Origin: Dromaius novaehollandiae
Lineage: Eukaryota; Chordata; Aves; Casuariiformes; Dromaiidae
Direction of reading: 5' to 3'
Length of the DNA: 64,000 nucleotides
Assembly: GCF_036370855.1 (NCBI RefSeq)
Contig: NW_026991412.1
Location: 1 to 64,000 of the forward strand
The notes under the pieces were generated by a model that saw only the letters and a list, made by a program, of their open reading frames with translations, was not told the origin of the DNA and ran no database searches. Numbering within the stretch: the first letter of the stretch is position 1; each line of letters begins with the position of its first letter. Below are positions 1 through 15,000 of this stretch, piece after piece. The position numbers were made by a program, and so were the translations under genes.

Positions 1-3000
1 AGCACAGACCAGAGAAAGGGGGGGGGCTCTACTAAATTGTGTCTATCAGATTTGCTCCTTCTTGGCACTGTGTCTGGAACAGTTGGAGACTTTGCTCCAG
101 AAGGGTTTGTATTGCTGGTACCAGATGCACAGTAGCTCTTGGATTAGGTTGCCAGGACTTCAGCTGGATAAACAAGACATTCTTGGCTCTGCATGCAAGA
201 TGCATTTCTGCAGACCACAGCAGCTAGACAAGGGGTAGTGCAGCAGCTCAGTGTCAAAGTTCCAACTCTAAAGATAAACAAGGGGTGTTTTACCTCCAGC
301 AACATTTCTCTTCCACATTCCTTCAGGAAGATGAGCATCCACTCGCCTGCTGCCCGAGCACAAGTGGGGCTGAAGGACAGCATGCTGCCCAGGACAGCCT
401 TCAGAAAGCCTCTTGCCTGCTCTGAGCAAAAGGATTTGCATGCAACCTGGAGAGAAATGAGAAACAGGAGAAACAACATCAGAAGTCTGCTTCCTCTCTT
501 ACAAGCAAAGGACAAGAAAACTTGAGCAGCTTCTCAGTTCAGCCATTAGCTAATCCTGAAGGTGGCAGGTGCTTTGTATTCCAATTGCACATACAACTTC
601 TTCTTTTGATTTATGAAGCTCATAGAGTTGGAAGGCTCTTCCATGAGGTCGGTTGCTTGCCTACACAACTTATGTTCTTAAAATAACTCTCAAGAGCTGG
701 CAAGCTAATACATGTTAAAATAAAGAGAAAGCCATCGGGCTAAGGAACTTCCCTGCTTTGCTTCAACAGCTCACTTTCCCCAGATGGAGAGTGTTTGGGT
801 GTGGATGGATGAAAACAAACACACAAACTCATAGAAACTTCATGGAGTCTACTTCTTTCCCCAGTGGGAACGCTAGATATTGTTATGCTTCAAAACCCTC
901 TTACTACTTGCTAACAACAGAGGCCCCATTGCTATAGGCCACTCTGAAAGGGGAGAGAAATCTTGGAAGTAAAGAAGAGAAAAGTGATGGGAGCTGAGCC
1001 ACCAGGTAGCCACAGCTCTGGCTTTGGAGTCAGTAACCTTTGCGATTTTGGAAGAGGTCCTCAGCAGCGAATCCACATCTGCGGCCATCAGCTCCTCACA
1101 GAAGTGATTCAGATCCACTTCCCTTGTGTGCATAACCTTGCCTAAAAGAAACACAGGTGGGAAAGGATAGGCACATTTTCTGAAAATGAACCCCCAGTCC
1201 ACAGCCATTGATCAAGGAATCACCAAATGGTGGTAGGGAATTCCACAGGGGTAGTGCAGGACCCTTCTGAACTCTGGGTGCAGCATTTTACGAGTCAGGC
1301 CATCAGATTCTGCTCTATGCCAGTCAGAAAAAACACTCTCCTTCTCCTACAGCAGTTTTCAGACTATACCTATTGTCCTCAACTATGGCTCCTCTTTTTC
1401 TCAGCCCCTCCATCCCATGTGCAAGCACAGGTCACACCTATCCTCTGACTGGGAGGAGGGTCTCCATAGATTCATCAGTGTGGACAGGTGATGCTGACCA
1501 AAGTCCACTCCAGAAGCCCAGGTGTACAACTCCCTTCTAAACAATTTCTCAACTGGGATCATTACTTTGTCTCTACAAAGCTAGAAAGTGCTGTCCTCTA
1601 ATCCTTGGTGCCTGAGAGTGCTGCCCTGAGACAGAAATGTGGGAGGGCTCTCATTCTCCACAGCACCCAGAAGTGCCCCTGAGGCAAGGCTGCTCAGAGA
1701 ACTTTCCCAGGCCTCCCTTGTGCTATGGCCAGGAGGGAAAAGAATGACCAAGGTCTGGATGCAAGAAACCAGCAGTCTGCTGTCCATTACTCTTCTCCTC
1801 TGGCAATGGAGCCCCCTCCCTGCACATTGCCTCTGCTGCCAGACAGGGAAGAGAGGGAAGAGCAGGCGGAAGGAAGTGGGAAGCAATGACTGTTCTTCTC
1901 ACCTTGTGTTGAGAGAAGGCAGCTGATACAGTCGACTGCCCGCTGGCGTGATGTGGCCAGGGAGTCACAGCTGAGAGGCCCCAGCACTCCAATCATGGAG
2001 CCAAACTGCTCAGAAGAGTTTTCTCTCTGGTAGAAATCAAAGAAAGAAGAAAGTTCTCAGGCTGCAGGAGTGGCCCTTCAACCTTCTCCTTCTGACACTG
2101 ACTCCTGACCCACAGCAGGGCATCTGGATCGACAGAAGCTCAGCTTTATCCTCCCAGGAGATTAGCAACCCAGAGCACAGCTCTGAGCAAACCTCCCTGC
2201 CAGGGAAGCAGAAGGGCTTAAGGAGCAATGCTGTCTTGGTGGCAGATGGGTGCTGAGGTTAGGGCAGAGCTGCAGAGAAGACCTGCAGGGCCTCCTGGCT
2301 CGCCAGGGCTGCCCTCGTCTTGGTTCCCCGAGAGACTCCAGCTGAACCCACAAGCACTCCCAAAGAGTTTTGGGAAGAGGGAGTCAATACTCACAGCATC
2401 CTCCAGTCTCTCGGTGTAAGTCTTTAGCAGATGAGTGCAGGCATAAAGGGCCCTCTCTCTCTCCCACTCTTTCCCAGAACGGAGCCAGGCCTCTAGGAGC
2501 TGTTGGAAGACCACAGCTAGATCAGGGCATGCATCGTTTGCACGCACACACACTCACACACACACACACACACTCCTTTACAGTCTCCCACCTTTTCTTC
2601 CCCCAGGAACCACACTAAGGATACATTGGCCTCCATGGGAATTCATCACCGCTGTGAGGTACACAAACACTGAAGGCTTCTTATATTAGTGTATCTGATA
2701 CTTGCACACAGCACTCACTCATCAGCAAAGATTGGGAGTGCCTTGTATCCGTCCACCATGGCCATCTTGGCAACAGCTCCCATTGCAACATGCCCTGACA
2801 ACCAATAACACAACTCCTACAGCCACGACGGGCCATAGTTTTCTCCACCTCCAGGGAAGAATTGCATGCCTTGCACCTGCCTCCAGAGCATCTCCTATTC
2901 TCAGATGATCCCCTAAAGCGTGAGGCCCTCCATCCTTGGCTCTCCTCTTGACAAAAGAGAGTTTCCCTTTCTCCTCTTTGCTACTCACGTGAAAGGTTTC

Positions 3001-6000
3001 CTTGAGCCATGACAAGGTCAGCTCTTCCTCAAGACTTGTCATGAGGCGAGCAAGAGCTTCCAGGGATCGTGTATAGAGAGCCTAAAAGCAAGAGAGAAGG
3101 AGTGGTAGCTGAAATCAGAGAGCCTCAGAACTCAGCCAGAGTCCAGAGCCTCAGCTCTGCCAGCATTCAGTGCATGATAAGGTGCAGCTCTGAACATGCA
3201 GAGCAGCAGAGGGGGATTGACAGCTACCTCTGCATGCTCAGCATCATCTGCTGCCTCCCCTTCTTTTGTCTGCTCAAGGGGAGGAAGGGGAAATAGGCTT
3301 CGGAAGCACTCCTGAAGAAGATGACAGTTTTCCTTCTGGGTCAGAGATGGCTTGATCTTGCTGGCAGAAGACAAAAGAAAGAGTTCAGAAAGGACACTTG
3401 CTACTCTTTGCCAGAGGGGGTCCAGTGGCAGCTAGAGTTCATCTGAAGCTGGAGCCCCAGTTCCCAACACTGCTGTTCCATGAAGAGGGAGCACTTCCGC
3501 CAACTCCCATGGATTCTTGCCCATCAGACTCCCAGCGTACAGAGAGCCGGGAGCTCTCTTCCCCCAGCCAGCCAGCCAGCCAGCCAGCCAGCAGCCTTTC
3601 TGCAGCCCAGACCACTCTCTGTTCCACACTTCTCCAATCTACAGCCTCAGGCCATCTCTCTCCAACACTGGGCTCCAGGATCTGTACCGCATCACATCTT
3701 CCAGGATCATACAAAACGGGGACCATCACCTCACCCCACACCAAAGGCAGCTTCTCACCCCACACTCAGGTCAACTGTGAAGCTTCAATCAGCTCCTCTG
3801 TGACATGCGGAGGAAAACCCAGCACACAGGAGGAAAAGCCCTACCTCAAGTGCTCCACCGCAAGAATTGCCCTGTAGCGAACGGGAGAAGCCACGCAATC
3901 CAGGGGCTCCTGCTTCATGAAGTCCTGCAGGTCACAGAGAGACAGGTACACAGAGGTCAGAGGGCAGGAAAGAAGAGGGCCTTGCCTCAGCAAGAAGAGC
4001 AGATTCTTCTTCCGCGCGTGTGGCTAACACAGACAGCCTCCATGCAGGTTTCTCCCAGAACTGCCGGAAGACCGCAGCTCCAGAGAGGACAGACCCACTG
4101 CTCTTCCCAGGGATCACCCACAAGCTGGCAGCACAAGGGACCCTAGTGTGCTGGTGCCTAGGCCTCGGACACTCCCAAGTTTGCCCAAGGCCTTTCTCAG
4201 CCCACAGAGAACAGTGCCTCTCTGAGGAAACCCCTCTCAGTGCACAAACTCTTCTGCAGGACAGCCTCTCTCATTCCATGTCACTCACCAGCACAAGCTC
4301 CAGCAGCACCCTCTTCGAAGCAAAGCTGAAGTTCTCACAGGTGCCAACGCCTTGAAGGGCGCAGCTGACTTCTGTGACACTCTGGATTAGGGCCAGCTTG
4401 AGTTCTGTGTCCTGAGGACCAGGAAAGAAAAAAAAGGTGACATAGATGAGGAGCTGTTCAAAGGACCAAAGGCCAAAAGATTAACAGGAGGGCCAAAAGA
4501 TCAACCCAAGGGCCAAAGCTACTCTCAAAGTGCTGCGGAGGGAAGAAACTGCATCCTCCAGGAGCCTAGGGGGAAGGGCCTCTGGGTCTTATTTCAGTGG
4601 AAGGAGATCTCTCCTGGGATCCTAGGAAGACATGGACTACCTGGAAGCAGAAAGGAGCTTTCCCCAGCTTCCTACCCAAAAGAGAGCCCCCTGGACTCTG
4701 GCCCAAGGCAGTGGGGAAAGCAAATCTGGAACAACGGAAACTGGAAATGGGAGAAGGGCAAGGAGCAAGGCTCATTCAGGGAGCATTTACTGGGGCTGGG
4801 AAAGTGATGCCCGGTGCCTGCAAGGTGCAAGGAGAAAGAGTGAGAGTCGGGGAAACAGAAAACACTAGTATGCGAAAGACGGCAGCAGTTCAGATTACCG
4901 CCAACACTACGAGGCTGCAGAGACTCATCTGGAGCCCTCTGTCCCCTGCATGGGGAGCAACGGCTAGAACTGGACCTGGGATACTGCTTGTGCTTCGGGT
5001 CTCTGACATCTCAGACAAGTCCCCCAAAACTCAAAGAACACCAGCAATGACACGGGGATATATGTCAAAGGGATAGAGTGGCAGGTTTGGAACTGGAGAT
5101 CCAGGACTCTTGTTGAGAGCAGATCTTTCCAAACAGATGCTCTGTCCCAGTAAGCTCCGGTTCAGAGGAGGGCGGGAGCTAGCTCTAGACTAATTGTCCC
5201 GACACCGAGCATTCACAGCTCCTACCTGAGGGCTGGTTCTGTACTGGCACAGGATGTTCTCTACAATGTCCGTCTCGACCCGGGCAAGAAGCTGCTGCTT
5301 GGGTGCATGGAGTGCTATTTTACTGTAGATGAGCATGACAGCAGCAGCTGTCTTTGCTCCGTTCTCCTTCTGGTGCTCCTGGAAAATTGGGAAAGTCAGG
5401 AGGATTCAGTCGAGCCTCTTCATTTTACCTTAGACTTCCCCTTTGCTTCTAGCTGAGAAACTGCCTCCAAACAGGTACGAGCTTGCCTTTTTCATCCACA
5501 CTTCTCAAAACATTTCACCAAGTAACTCTTCAATGCCTCCGTTAACTCTCTGGGAGAGAGCTGTTCTCCCTCCCACTGTCTCCCTCTCTTGTGTCTAAGA
5601 GCTGGAACTCTTAGACAAAGGAGGGCTGAAGTGCAGAACCTCCTTCCTTGACAGCACCAGGAGTTTGAGCACTGCCCATTGACCATCCCTCATTTCCATT
5701 TGCCAGCTGAACTGAAACCACACCCAACACTGTTCCAATGGCCAGTTGCTGTTTGTTGCCACTGCTGGGGAATTTTGATCCATGACTTTGTAATGGGATC
5801 TGTCCTGAAGACGCCTGAAGCACCAGAACTCCTGGCTACAGGCTTCCGGCAGTTCTTACACAAGCAAAGAAAGCCAAGACAACAGAGAAAACCTGCTTCC
5901 CTTACCTTCTGGAGGGTGAAGACCCTAGGAAGTCTCCTATTCTCCCCAGCAGCAGCAAAGTCGTGGACTGTCTTCAAGGCCAGGTCGAAGTGGCCCTCAG

Positions 6001-9000
6001 CAGAGGATGCTAACACCGAAATCGGTCCCTGCAACACAAGGGAAAGAGTGAGTCTGTTTCCATCCCACACATTCATCCCTTTCAAGCTTTCAAGCATATT
6101 GCCTGAGGGAATCAGCAGGAAAAAGCTCCAAGTCAGGCAACGAGATCCAAGCTGCCGAGGGAAAACTGGAGAGCGCAGGGATAGAGAGCACCCACCTCTC
6201 TCTCAGAAGGTTCCAGACGTCTGACTCTTTCCAAGTAGCTCTGCAGCTGTTCTTCAATGTAGCTGATGTTCTGAGACGCTGCCAGTGCTCCCCCCACAGC
6301 CTTATAGAGGAAATTCTGAAAGAGAAGAGGCCAGCACGAAGAGGTTGCTAACACAGCAACCTGTCATCACTGGAGAAGCGGAACACCCAGCTACCACCCC
6401 ATCTCAAGGACCAAGAGACAGCCAAGGCACCAAGACTACAAAAACAGCCCATTTCTTGGCCCAATCCAGTTACCAGCTCTATACAGAGAATTAAAGGAAG
6501 AAAAAAAAAAAAGACATTATGTAGGGCTGAGAATAGGAAGCAGTGAAAAGCAACTGTATTGAAAAAAACCATGCAGGGAGAGAAGCATCCTGTGGCTCTG
6601 CCACCAAACCTCTCAAGGAAGAAAAGTAAAGACCAAGTCTTAGCAGAGGACCAACCTTCTCCTTGGAAAAGTTTGGATAGTGGGCCATCTGCTGAGTTAA
6701 CTCGCCATTCAGCTTCATATTCCAGGTCTCATTCTTTATGGCTTCCAGAGATGTTCTCAGGAACTATGGAGAAAACAAAAAGTGAAGCAAATGCTTCCTC
6801 AGGTTTTGTCAAGGTCTTTCTCTCATTCCAGTGTAACAAGAAGGTGTCTGGGGACAGCTCACACTACGGATAATCCATCTTCCCTTCCCACCCCTTTAAT
6901 CTGCCCCAGACCCTTCTTCCAATATGCAGCTAAGATCCTTCTGGGTCTCAGGAAACTATAGAGAAAGAGGCAGTGGCGCTTTTAGGACAACAGGCCCAAG
7001 TTCTGGGAGAGGACAGGCTTGCCCAAAACCTCACTGCCAAGACCCCACCTCCCAGCTGTCATAAAAGAACTCTGTACCTGCAGCAGACGGCACTCCCATT
7101 CTGCATAGTCCAGGGAGCTCTCATCTTTTCCTGGGAAACAAGAGGACACAACAGCAGGTCATCTGATTACAGTGAGCCCAAAAGAAGCATCCACACGTCT
7201 CCTTTGGAAGCAAAAAGTCCAGCATTCCCAGGCTACCAGCTCCCAGAATGTACCTGTTCTGTCAGGGCTCAAAGGCAGCTACTCCACCAGCCCCTTTGTG
7301 AGTCCAAATGCATAAGGTATGTCCAAGTCCCATTTGTTCAGGACCATGGAATCAACGCTGGGGAATACTGACTGCTGGTCAAAGCAGCTGTCTATTTCCT
7401 CACAGGAAGAAAAATGAGGCAGAAGGGCCTTTCACAACCAGCTGGAGCTTAGTGCAAGAGAGAACTGCCACTGCCAAGCTGGACTCGACTGGTGACTCTG
7501 AGCTTCCAAGGAGAGGGCAGTGCCACAAAATCTCCTCAAGGGGGAATGTAACCACTCACAAACACTGTCCAAGCAAGGGTGGGAGGATGCTGCCAGAGCC
7601 TGCCATTCTGATGCAATATGCCAGGCTAAAGCCCACACAGGGATCAGATTATTTCAGGAGCATTACTTCTCTCAGCTGTCAGTTCCAGCTCCCTGGAACT
7701 GGGAGGGATGAAGAACAAGACAGCTTTAAGACACTCAAGGGCTCCGTTGTCCTCAGGCACTCTGGGGACCTGCCTTTTCCTGACTTCCCTTCTGTCCTCT
7801 TCAAATCAATCCCCTCCCAGCGGACACTTTACCTTCAAGGTACTGCAGCAAGGAAGGGATCTGGGCCATCCAGGGAATCCCCACCGCTCTGTGAATTGCC
7901 CTGTGAAGGGTCTTCAGCAGCTGCAGGGCAACAGCTCCATGGCCACCTCCTTCATAAGGAGAGCAAGCAAGCACCTGGAAGAGGGAAGGAGAGAGAATTA
8001 GAGCTCCAGCCTGACAGAGGAACAGCAGTTTGTCTGAGAAAGGAGAGGGGCTTTGCAGGTGCCATGGCAGGCAGCACACAGCAGAACTGCTTCTCTTTTT
8101 GCACTGCCTCCCTGAGGAATGGCGCGTCCTTGCTATTCGAGAGGTCCACACTGGGAATGCCCAGGCAGTCCTTGGAGGGCAAGACGCCCTCCAGCAGGCT
8201 TGTTCCTCCCTGAAGGCTGCAAGCATCTGCCTTGAAAGCAGTCTCCATCCGGAGCTCTCCCCCTTTCCCTTGATCAGGAAAACTCTGCCCCGAGGAGTCC
8301 CCAACTACTCACCAGGAGACGTACCAGCAGAGCCTGGGGAGTTGGCAGTTTGGCTGGAAAGAGAAAGAAAGATCCATTTCAGCAGGCCAAGTCCCACACA
8401 AGATGATCACCCGTCCATCCCAGGCAAAGCCTCCAGGACAGGACTGAAGGGGCCTGATAATCTGCTGATAAATTTGCCTTCCCCCAGCTTTTCCCATCTT
8501 AGGGTATCCATGCAATTAACGTGCCGAAAGGAAGGTAACTCCCCAGCACTGCCAGCAAGGAGTCCTCCATTTTACAGGGAGAATGCTGAGAAATGAAGAG
8601 CAAAGCATTTTCTCTGGGAAATGCAGAGGAAATTTCCACAAAGGAAATACAGGGCAGGACTCCCTGTCACCTAGCAGAAGGGCAAGGCTGTGCTGTTCAC
8701 TCTTCCCAGCCTCCCAGTTGGGTCTGCCAGGGGACAGAGACACACACAGGCTCAGCCTGTCCACCTGACAGAGCAGGACAGAATACTTTGGAAGTTTCTC
8801 TCTTTTACCGCGTTCTTGGTAGCACAGGTAATTGGGTTCCTCCTTCTCTTCTGCTCTCTCCTGTCTCTCCACGAGCTCCCTGAGGCAGCGGGAGAGTGGG
8901 ACCAGAGTGCCAGTGTACTGAGCTGGCACTACGAACTGGAGGAGCCTTGGCCATAGGAGCTGCAGAGCAAAATACAGCAATTCAGCACGTCATTCTTTCC

Positions 9001-12000
9001 ATCCCTTCAACTCCTGTTTTCATAGTGGCTGTCCTCTGTGGCTATGACCCAGCCCCTCCACTGTTAGCCCTCTCCAGGGCATTACTTCATGTCTCTCCCA
9101 CCCTTTCTCTTCTGTCTCTCTTCCTTCTAGTCCACTGTCCTAATCCCCACTTGAGCCCATCTCTTGGACTGTTATTCACAAGGCTTCATTTCCCCTCTCC
9201 TCCGACAAGACATTCTGGTAGCCCCGTGCTCGGAAGAGCTTGTCAGCAGGGAGGGGGAGGGCTAGAAGAAGGTATCCTCAAGGCAAGGAGTAGCACCAGG
9301 TGGTGGGATGACTTACTCTTGTCATGCCGCTTGCTGAGACGTCCAGGGTGTCGAGGACATGTAAGCAGAGAGTTTGAAGCGCGGTCTCTGCCACTGCTTC
9401 CCTCTCAGAGAGGTTTCCTGTCTCCTGCAAGACACAAGTTTGAAAACACTCCCATCAGCTACTGTTTCTTCAGGAAGAGGCTAGAGGCTTCAGTAGGAGA
9501 CTTGGCTTTTGCTTTGGGAGCACAGGTCACCTGAGGTAAGACAATGGGAAATCCTATAGTAGGGGTCACATCCTGGACTGCAAGGAAAACTACACAGAAT
9601 GCAGAGAGAGCAACTGCCTGTTTGCAATTACCCAACCAATGGGGGTAAATGGTTTATTCGCGACAGCAGATGCTCAATGGCCCGAGCTCTGTTTTAATGA
9701 CACCAAAGAAACGCTCTTCAGAGGAGTTCTGCTCAATTCCTGCACTGAAAGGAGAGCAGAACTGGCCCCAAGGACAAGGAAGAGGAGGTGGGAGTTCTTG
9801 ACACGCTTCTCCTTACAAATGCAGCCTTCAGGAGCCTCACAGCAAATGACTGAACAAGAGGAAAGGCACAGCCAAAGCCAAGAGTTTCACCAAGTCCTTG
9901 TTCTGGTGAGCCACCTACAAGGAGTCATTCCCTGTGGACCTGGCTGGCAACACCTAAGAAAGAGGTGCCTGTGGTCCCTTTGTTTCCAGAAAGCACACAG
10001 GGCCCGAAAGCACTGCATGGAGGGCAGGACAGGTTCGGACAGAAATATGGAGGACAAGGAAAGAACTGGAGAGCTTTTCCGGCTTGTCCTGCTTAGCCCA
10101 CAATTTCTGTCTTTTGCTGATCATCCATCAGCAGTTCAGAAAAGACTTGTCCACCTTTGTATCCTGCTGAGAATCCACTTTTCCAGGGTGGCTTTTGCCA
10201 AGCAGTTTTGCTGAAATCCCTGGCAGCACCACTGCTCTTTTCTTACTCTCCCACGGTGCCTCCCATTGCATGACATGGTGGTGTAGCACCACAGCCGCAC
10301 CCTTGACAGCAACAGAGAGACCCACGATTCAAGTCGGTTGGGATGCTGATGAGGTCATGGCACCAGGCACTCAAGGGCTGCTGCTTGGGGGCCTCCACAT
10401 TTTCAGGGAAGCTCAGTGCAGTAGTCAGTGGACAAAAGGCACAAAACAAAGCCCCAAATGTCACATTCTCCTCTTACCAGTCTGCTGGTGGCCCGACTGA
10501 ACTCCCTGAAAACATAGGCCACCAGACCCCAGGCCGAACAGTTCTCGACACCAGAGCTGAACAGTTCCTTGATGAAACCAAGAACAGCCACCTTCACCTG
10601 CCGGGGAGGAGATTGCAAACAAGAGTAACCATGAGTCCTTCTCTCCGAAGCAGGAAACATATGCCTAGGCTAGATCCAAACTGCGTAGGGAAATGCTTCC
10701 CCTGTCACTCATCAGGCTACCATCCCTTCCCCAGCCACCTCACCTTACTCCGGTGGTCTCCAAAGACAGTTTCCACTGCCTTGACAACCAGGAACATGTT
10801 CTTTCTTATCGCCATTGCTGAAAGGAAGTACAGGTACGTTGAGGCAGAGCCCACCCCTCCAAAAGAGCACTGTCAAAATGTCTCTGCTTTCTCATGGACA
10901 GCTAGACAGAAAGCACGGGGCCAAAATCTGACTTCAGGGGAAGCAGCAGAAGCCAGGAGCAACAGGGACTGCCTAACACAGAGAGTTAGAAAAATGGGAT
11001 CCACACTGGAATTCACTACTCTTTATGCTCGGAGTGTTACTGAGCTTCAGCTGTCACCCCTGACGAAGCGTGGTCAATAACTATCCAGACAGACTGCTCG
11101 GCTGGGTTTGATACGGTTGGAGACTACAATTCATTTGGGTAACATAGTCTTTGTAAGCACCCACGCATTTCTGTGCTTCACCCTTTCTCAGCTGAAACAT
11201 GGTAAGGTGCTTGGTCCACACTAAGCGTGTGCCCTCCATGGATTTTGACAAGGCTGCTGGCCTGTTTCTCAGAGCTGAAGGGGACTCGGGCGACTTCTGA
11301 GATACCTCAGGGAGTGTGCACTTCTTGTGCACTCAGGTTGCAGAGGAGTCTGGTCTACCACAGCCCAACTGCACAGCCTGAACACCTCCTCTGATCAGGC
11401 TCTGGCAGTTCATGGCTTCAGCTCTTGGCTGTTTCTGCTCGTAGTCCCTCAGCCAAAGTACATCATTCCTCCTATTTTCTTCCTAGTGTTACTTACAGTC
11501 ACAATGAACAAAGAATCTCAGCAGAGACAGGGCTGCTATTCTAGAAGCCTCGTTCTCAGCCTCCAGTTGTGAGTACAGAAACTCCATGGTCTCCTCAGGG
11601 AAGCTTCGGGCTGGAGGGAAGAAATCATGTTCTAGGTTAACAATCAAGCTCTTCTCCCATTGCAGAGCTTTCAAAGAAACCACAGCCAAATTCTGTTTTC
11701 TCCTTACCTAGTAGCAGCATGCAGTGGCACAGCTCTGTTTTATGGCCAATGCGGTGCTTCTTGGTCACATCCGAGAGCTGTGGGAATGAGGTACGTTTTA
11801 GGATCAGTCTTGAGAGAGACTGAAAAGAATCGCTCCTATGAGGTCTTGTCTCCCTGGGGACTCACAGGGAAAGATGCCATTCAAGAAGGACAGTGCTCTG
11901 TCCTCTCAAAGCTGTCTTCTGCTTCCCCCCCACCCTTCTGTCTCTCTGGAACTCTACGGAGAGGCCAGAGATGAGCTTGTGCTCTGACAGACAGCTTCTA

Positions 12001-15000
12001 GATCCTGGAGTCAGAGATGAACACCTTCCTGAGCGTCTTGTCAGCTCCACTCTAACGCTCCAGAGGGAGTTTGAGCCTACGACAGGGGACCCACAGCCAA
12101 AACAAAGGCTACGCCCTAGAGGCAAGAGCAACCTTTGAGTTCCAGTCAGTTCCGCAGCAGCAAAAGGCCGTTAGGATACAAGGGCTGGCTGGGATTCCAA
12201 GGCTCAGCTTCAGCTCTCTGGGCTCCAGATTCCTCCTGCTCTCTGCCCGAGCAGGAAACTCCTTTGTGAACTGAGCTGTCCCTGGAACCAGGCAAAGCAG
12301 CCCTGGAAAAGTCCGTGGGCACCTGGCCGGAATGGGGGCCTCAACAGCTGTATGGACCTGACTGCAAGGTATGAGAAAAGCCCAAAGGAGGGAAACTCTG
12401 CCCTGCCACCCCATGGGTCTTTCCTGCCAACCAGAGGCAGACCTGCTAACCCAGAGGGAAGTGCAAGATGTTCAGCCCCTGCTTACCTGGTTGTGCACAA
12501 CAATGCAGATGATAAAAACTCTTTCCCTGGGGATAAAGGGCTCAGTTTTCTCCACAGCTTCCAAGAAATGCCTGAGACGCTACAAGAAAAAGTGAAAACG
12601 AGAGGGTGGCTTGTGAGTGAGAGCAGCTCATTAACACAGGACAGCATGCCTCCACAGTTGGCTGTTCTCTGCCCTGAAAAAACAGGCAGTATCAAGCCTC
12701 CCCCTCCATCTGTGTGCGACTGTCTTGGCTTCTTCTCTAACAGGTTCCCAGCTCCTCCAGGAACTCCCACAGCTCCCTGATCCCAGCACACACTCACCCT
12801 GACCCATGCAGCCACATCGTATCTTGCCAGACACCTCACCTTGGTCACGTGAAAACCATCTTGGACCTCTTCATACTGGTCCAAGAGCCAGCAGAGCTGG
12901 TCGCACACATGCCCTTGATACTCTTCCTGATGAAGGAGGAGGCCCATCATAGCTGCCACAGCCCTGATGATGTCCTCCTTGAGCTGCACACAAGGAAGAC
13001 AGAAGACCTTTGTTTGCTCCGACTGAAGCTCTGCTCTAGGAGGCAGCATCCCCCAGACACAAACTTCCCCCTTCCCAAAGACGGCCATTTCCCAGCTTCC
13101 TCTGGAGGAAACGGTCTTGCTCGAGAAGAGAGAGAACATTTCCCCTCTTCTAAACCCAAGACCCTTGGGGCTCAAAGGCCACTGGAATTTGGCTGGTTCC
13201 CAGCGGCGGTTCTCCAGACCCGGCCTGGCCTCACTAGTTCATCGCGAGGCTGCAAAGCGGGACTCCAGGCACACTGCCTGTTGGCCCACAGCATTTCCAC
13301 ACTGTCGAGCTGCAGCAGGCTCCCAGCTCTAGACAACGCCTCAACGACCTGCTTCCTCCCTGGAAAGCACTTCTCCTGACGTGACACCACTGTTCCCCAG
13401 AAAGACAGGTGAACTCCAGCATTGCAGCTGCTGCTGCTAAAGGGCCACAAAGGCAGCCAGTCTCACCTCCTTCTCTTCACAGTCCAGCCAGTTTCTGACC
13501 ACGTAGCAGAAGAAAGGGTATGTCTTCTCACAAAGCTGGGCTTCCCCTATTCGAGGGAAGGAGCACTTTGCCCAGTCTTGGAAGTAAACAGTCACCCCTT
13601 TCGACCACGTTTCCAGAACTGCATGAAAGATGGGGAGAAAGGTCACTCTGTCAAGTATGTCCCAGAGAGAAGAGTTTGCATTATCACTCCAGCCTGTCTC
13701 AAACTGCCGTCCCATGCTCATCAGCACTTAGCTCCAGAGCAGTTTTGGGTTCTGGGGCAGGCGTGAAATGTTTGAAAATGCCTTCCTTGAAATGCTAAGC
13801 TGTTTCTCTCCTCCCTCTTCTCCTCCTTGTTCCTGCTAGTCCTTTTTCCCCCCTCCAAGATTAGCTGTTGAGTAGTAAAATTAGCTGAGTAGTAAAACTC
13901 CAACAACTCCATTCCCTTCCTGGCCACAGCCATCTCCTGAGCTTTAGACATTCTTTTATGTTGTACAGACTGTTTGGAGCTTTAAAGGGCTGGAGCTCCC
14001 TAGAGGTTCAGAACCTGCAGTAGCAGCTTGAGAGAGAAGAGACTTGGGTGCCGACTGCCGCTCACTAACTTCCCCTTCCCTCTGCATCCCAGTGCAGCCC
14101 TGGCACTAGAGGTGGACACTTACCAGCACAGAAGGCTTGCTTCATCCTGCTGCTCTGTACTCGCCCCAGCATGGTGTACATGACATTCCAGGTCATTTCC
14201 AGAAACGGGATGCAGCTCAGTGCTGCAGAGAAGGGCAGAGGGAAAGCAAACAACCTGCTGTCAGGAAAGCTGTTCAGCAAGGGTGCCCTTCCCCGAGGGA
14301 TGGGAGCAGGGAAGCCCTTCAGGGTGGGACTGGAAGCAGAGTGGAGCAGAACTCCGCTAGGCTGGGTCTTCCCACGGTCCCATCCTTAGGGCACTTAGCT
14401 CAGGGGACAAAGCCACCACTTCCGACTGCTCCCAGGCAGCAAAAGATGTGGAAGCCATAACCCTGTAGCCCTCCCATATTCCAACAACCGAAACCCTTCT
14501 CCCGCTGCTCAAAGAAGCCAGCACCAAAGCATGCAGCCCAAGTTGCCGTACCATAGCTCGTGGCCAGTTTGCTGAGGGTTATAAAAACAAATTCCTGAGG
14601 GATATCCTCCACAGGCTTCAGATGACGCTGTAGCTCTTCCATGACTTGTAGGAAGTGAGAGCGGGCCAGGGAGACCAGGATGTCACTTGCTGCTCTTTGC
14701 ACGACATCCGTTACACCCTACAAAAGGACCATGAAGGAAAACCATCAACACAGGAAAGACTGAGGCAGCGGGGCAGATGGAACTAGCCAACGATGGCTGT
14801 ATGACTTCAGCTCTACATTTCCATGTTGAAGGGAAGAGTGAGAGAAACGTCATCTCTCCAGAGAGATCCATCAGTGATAAATATTCCCTGCCTTGTTTGG
14901 CTGCCACCGCTTTGCCCCTTTGTGAAAGGTAAGCAGTTCAGCAGTCCTAAACTTGTTGGTCAAGAAAGAGTTTGACCATTTGCCCTTCTGTGCTACTGCT

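Noticed and set aside
7308-8213. Plus-strand frame of 301 codons (also 51091-51996)
   Set aside because: It is antisense to MROH exon 16 and adjacent introns; the minus-strand exon has clear splice sites and family similarity.
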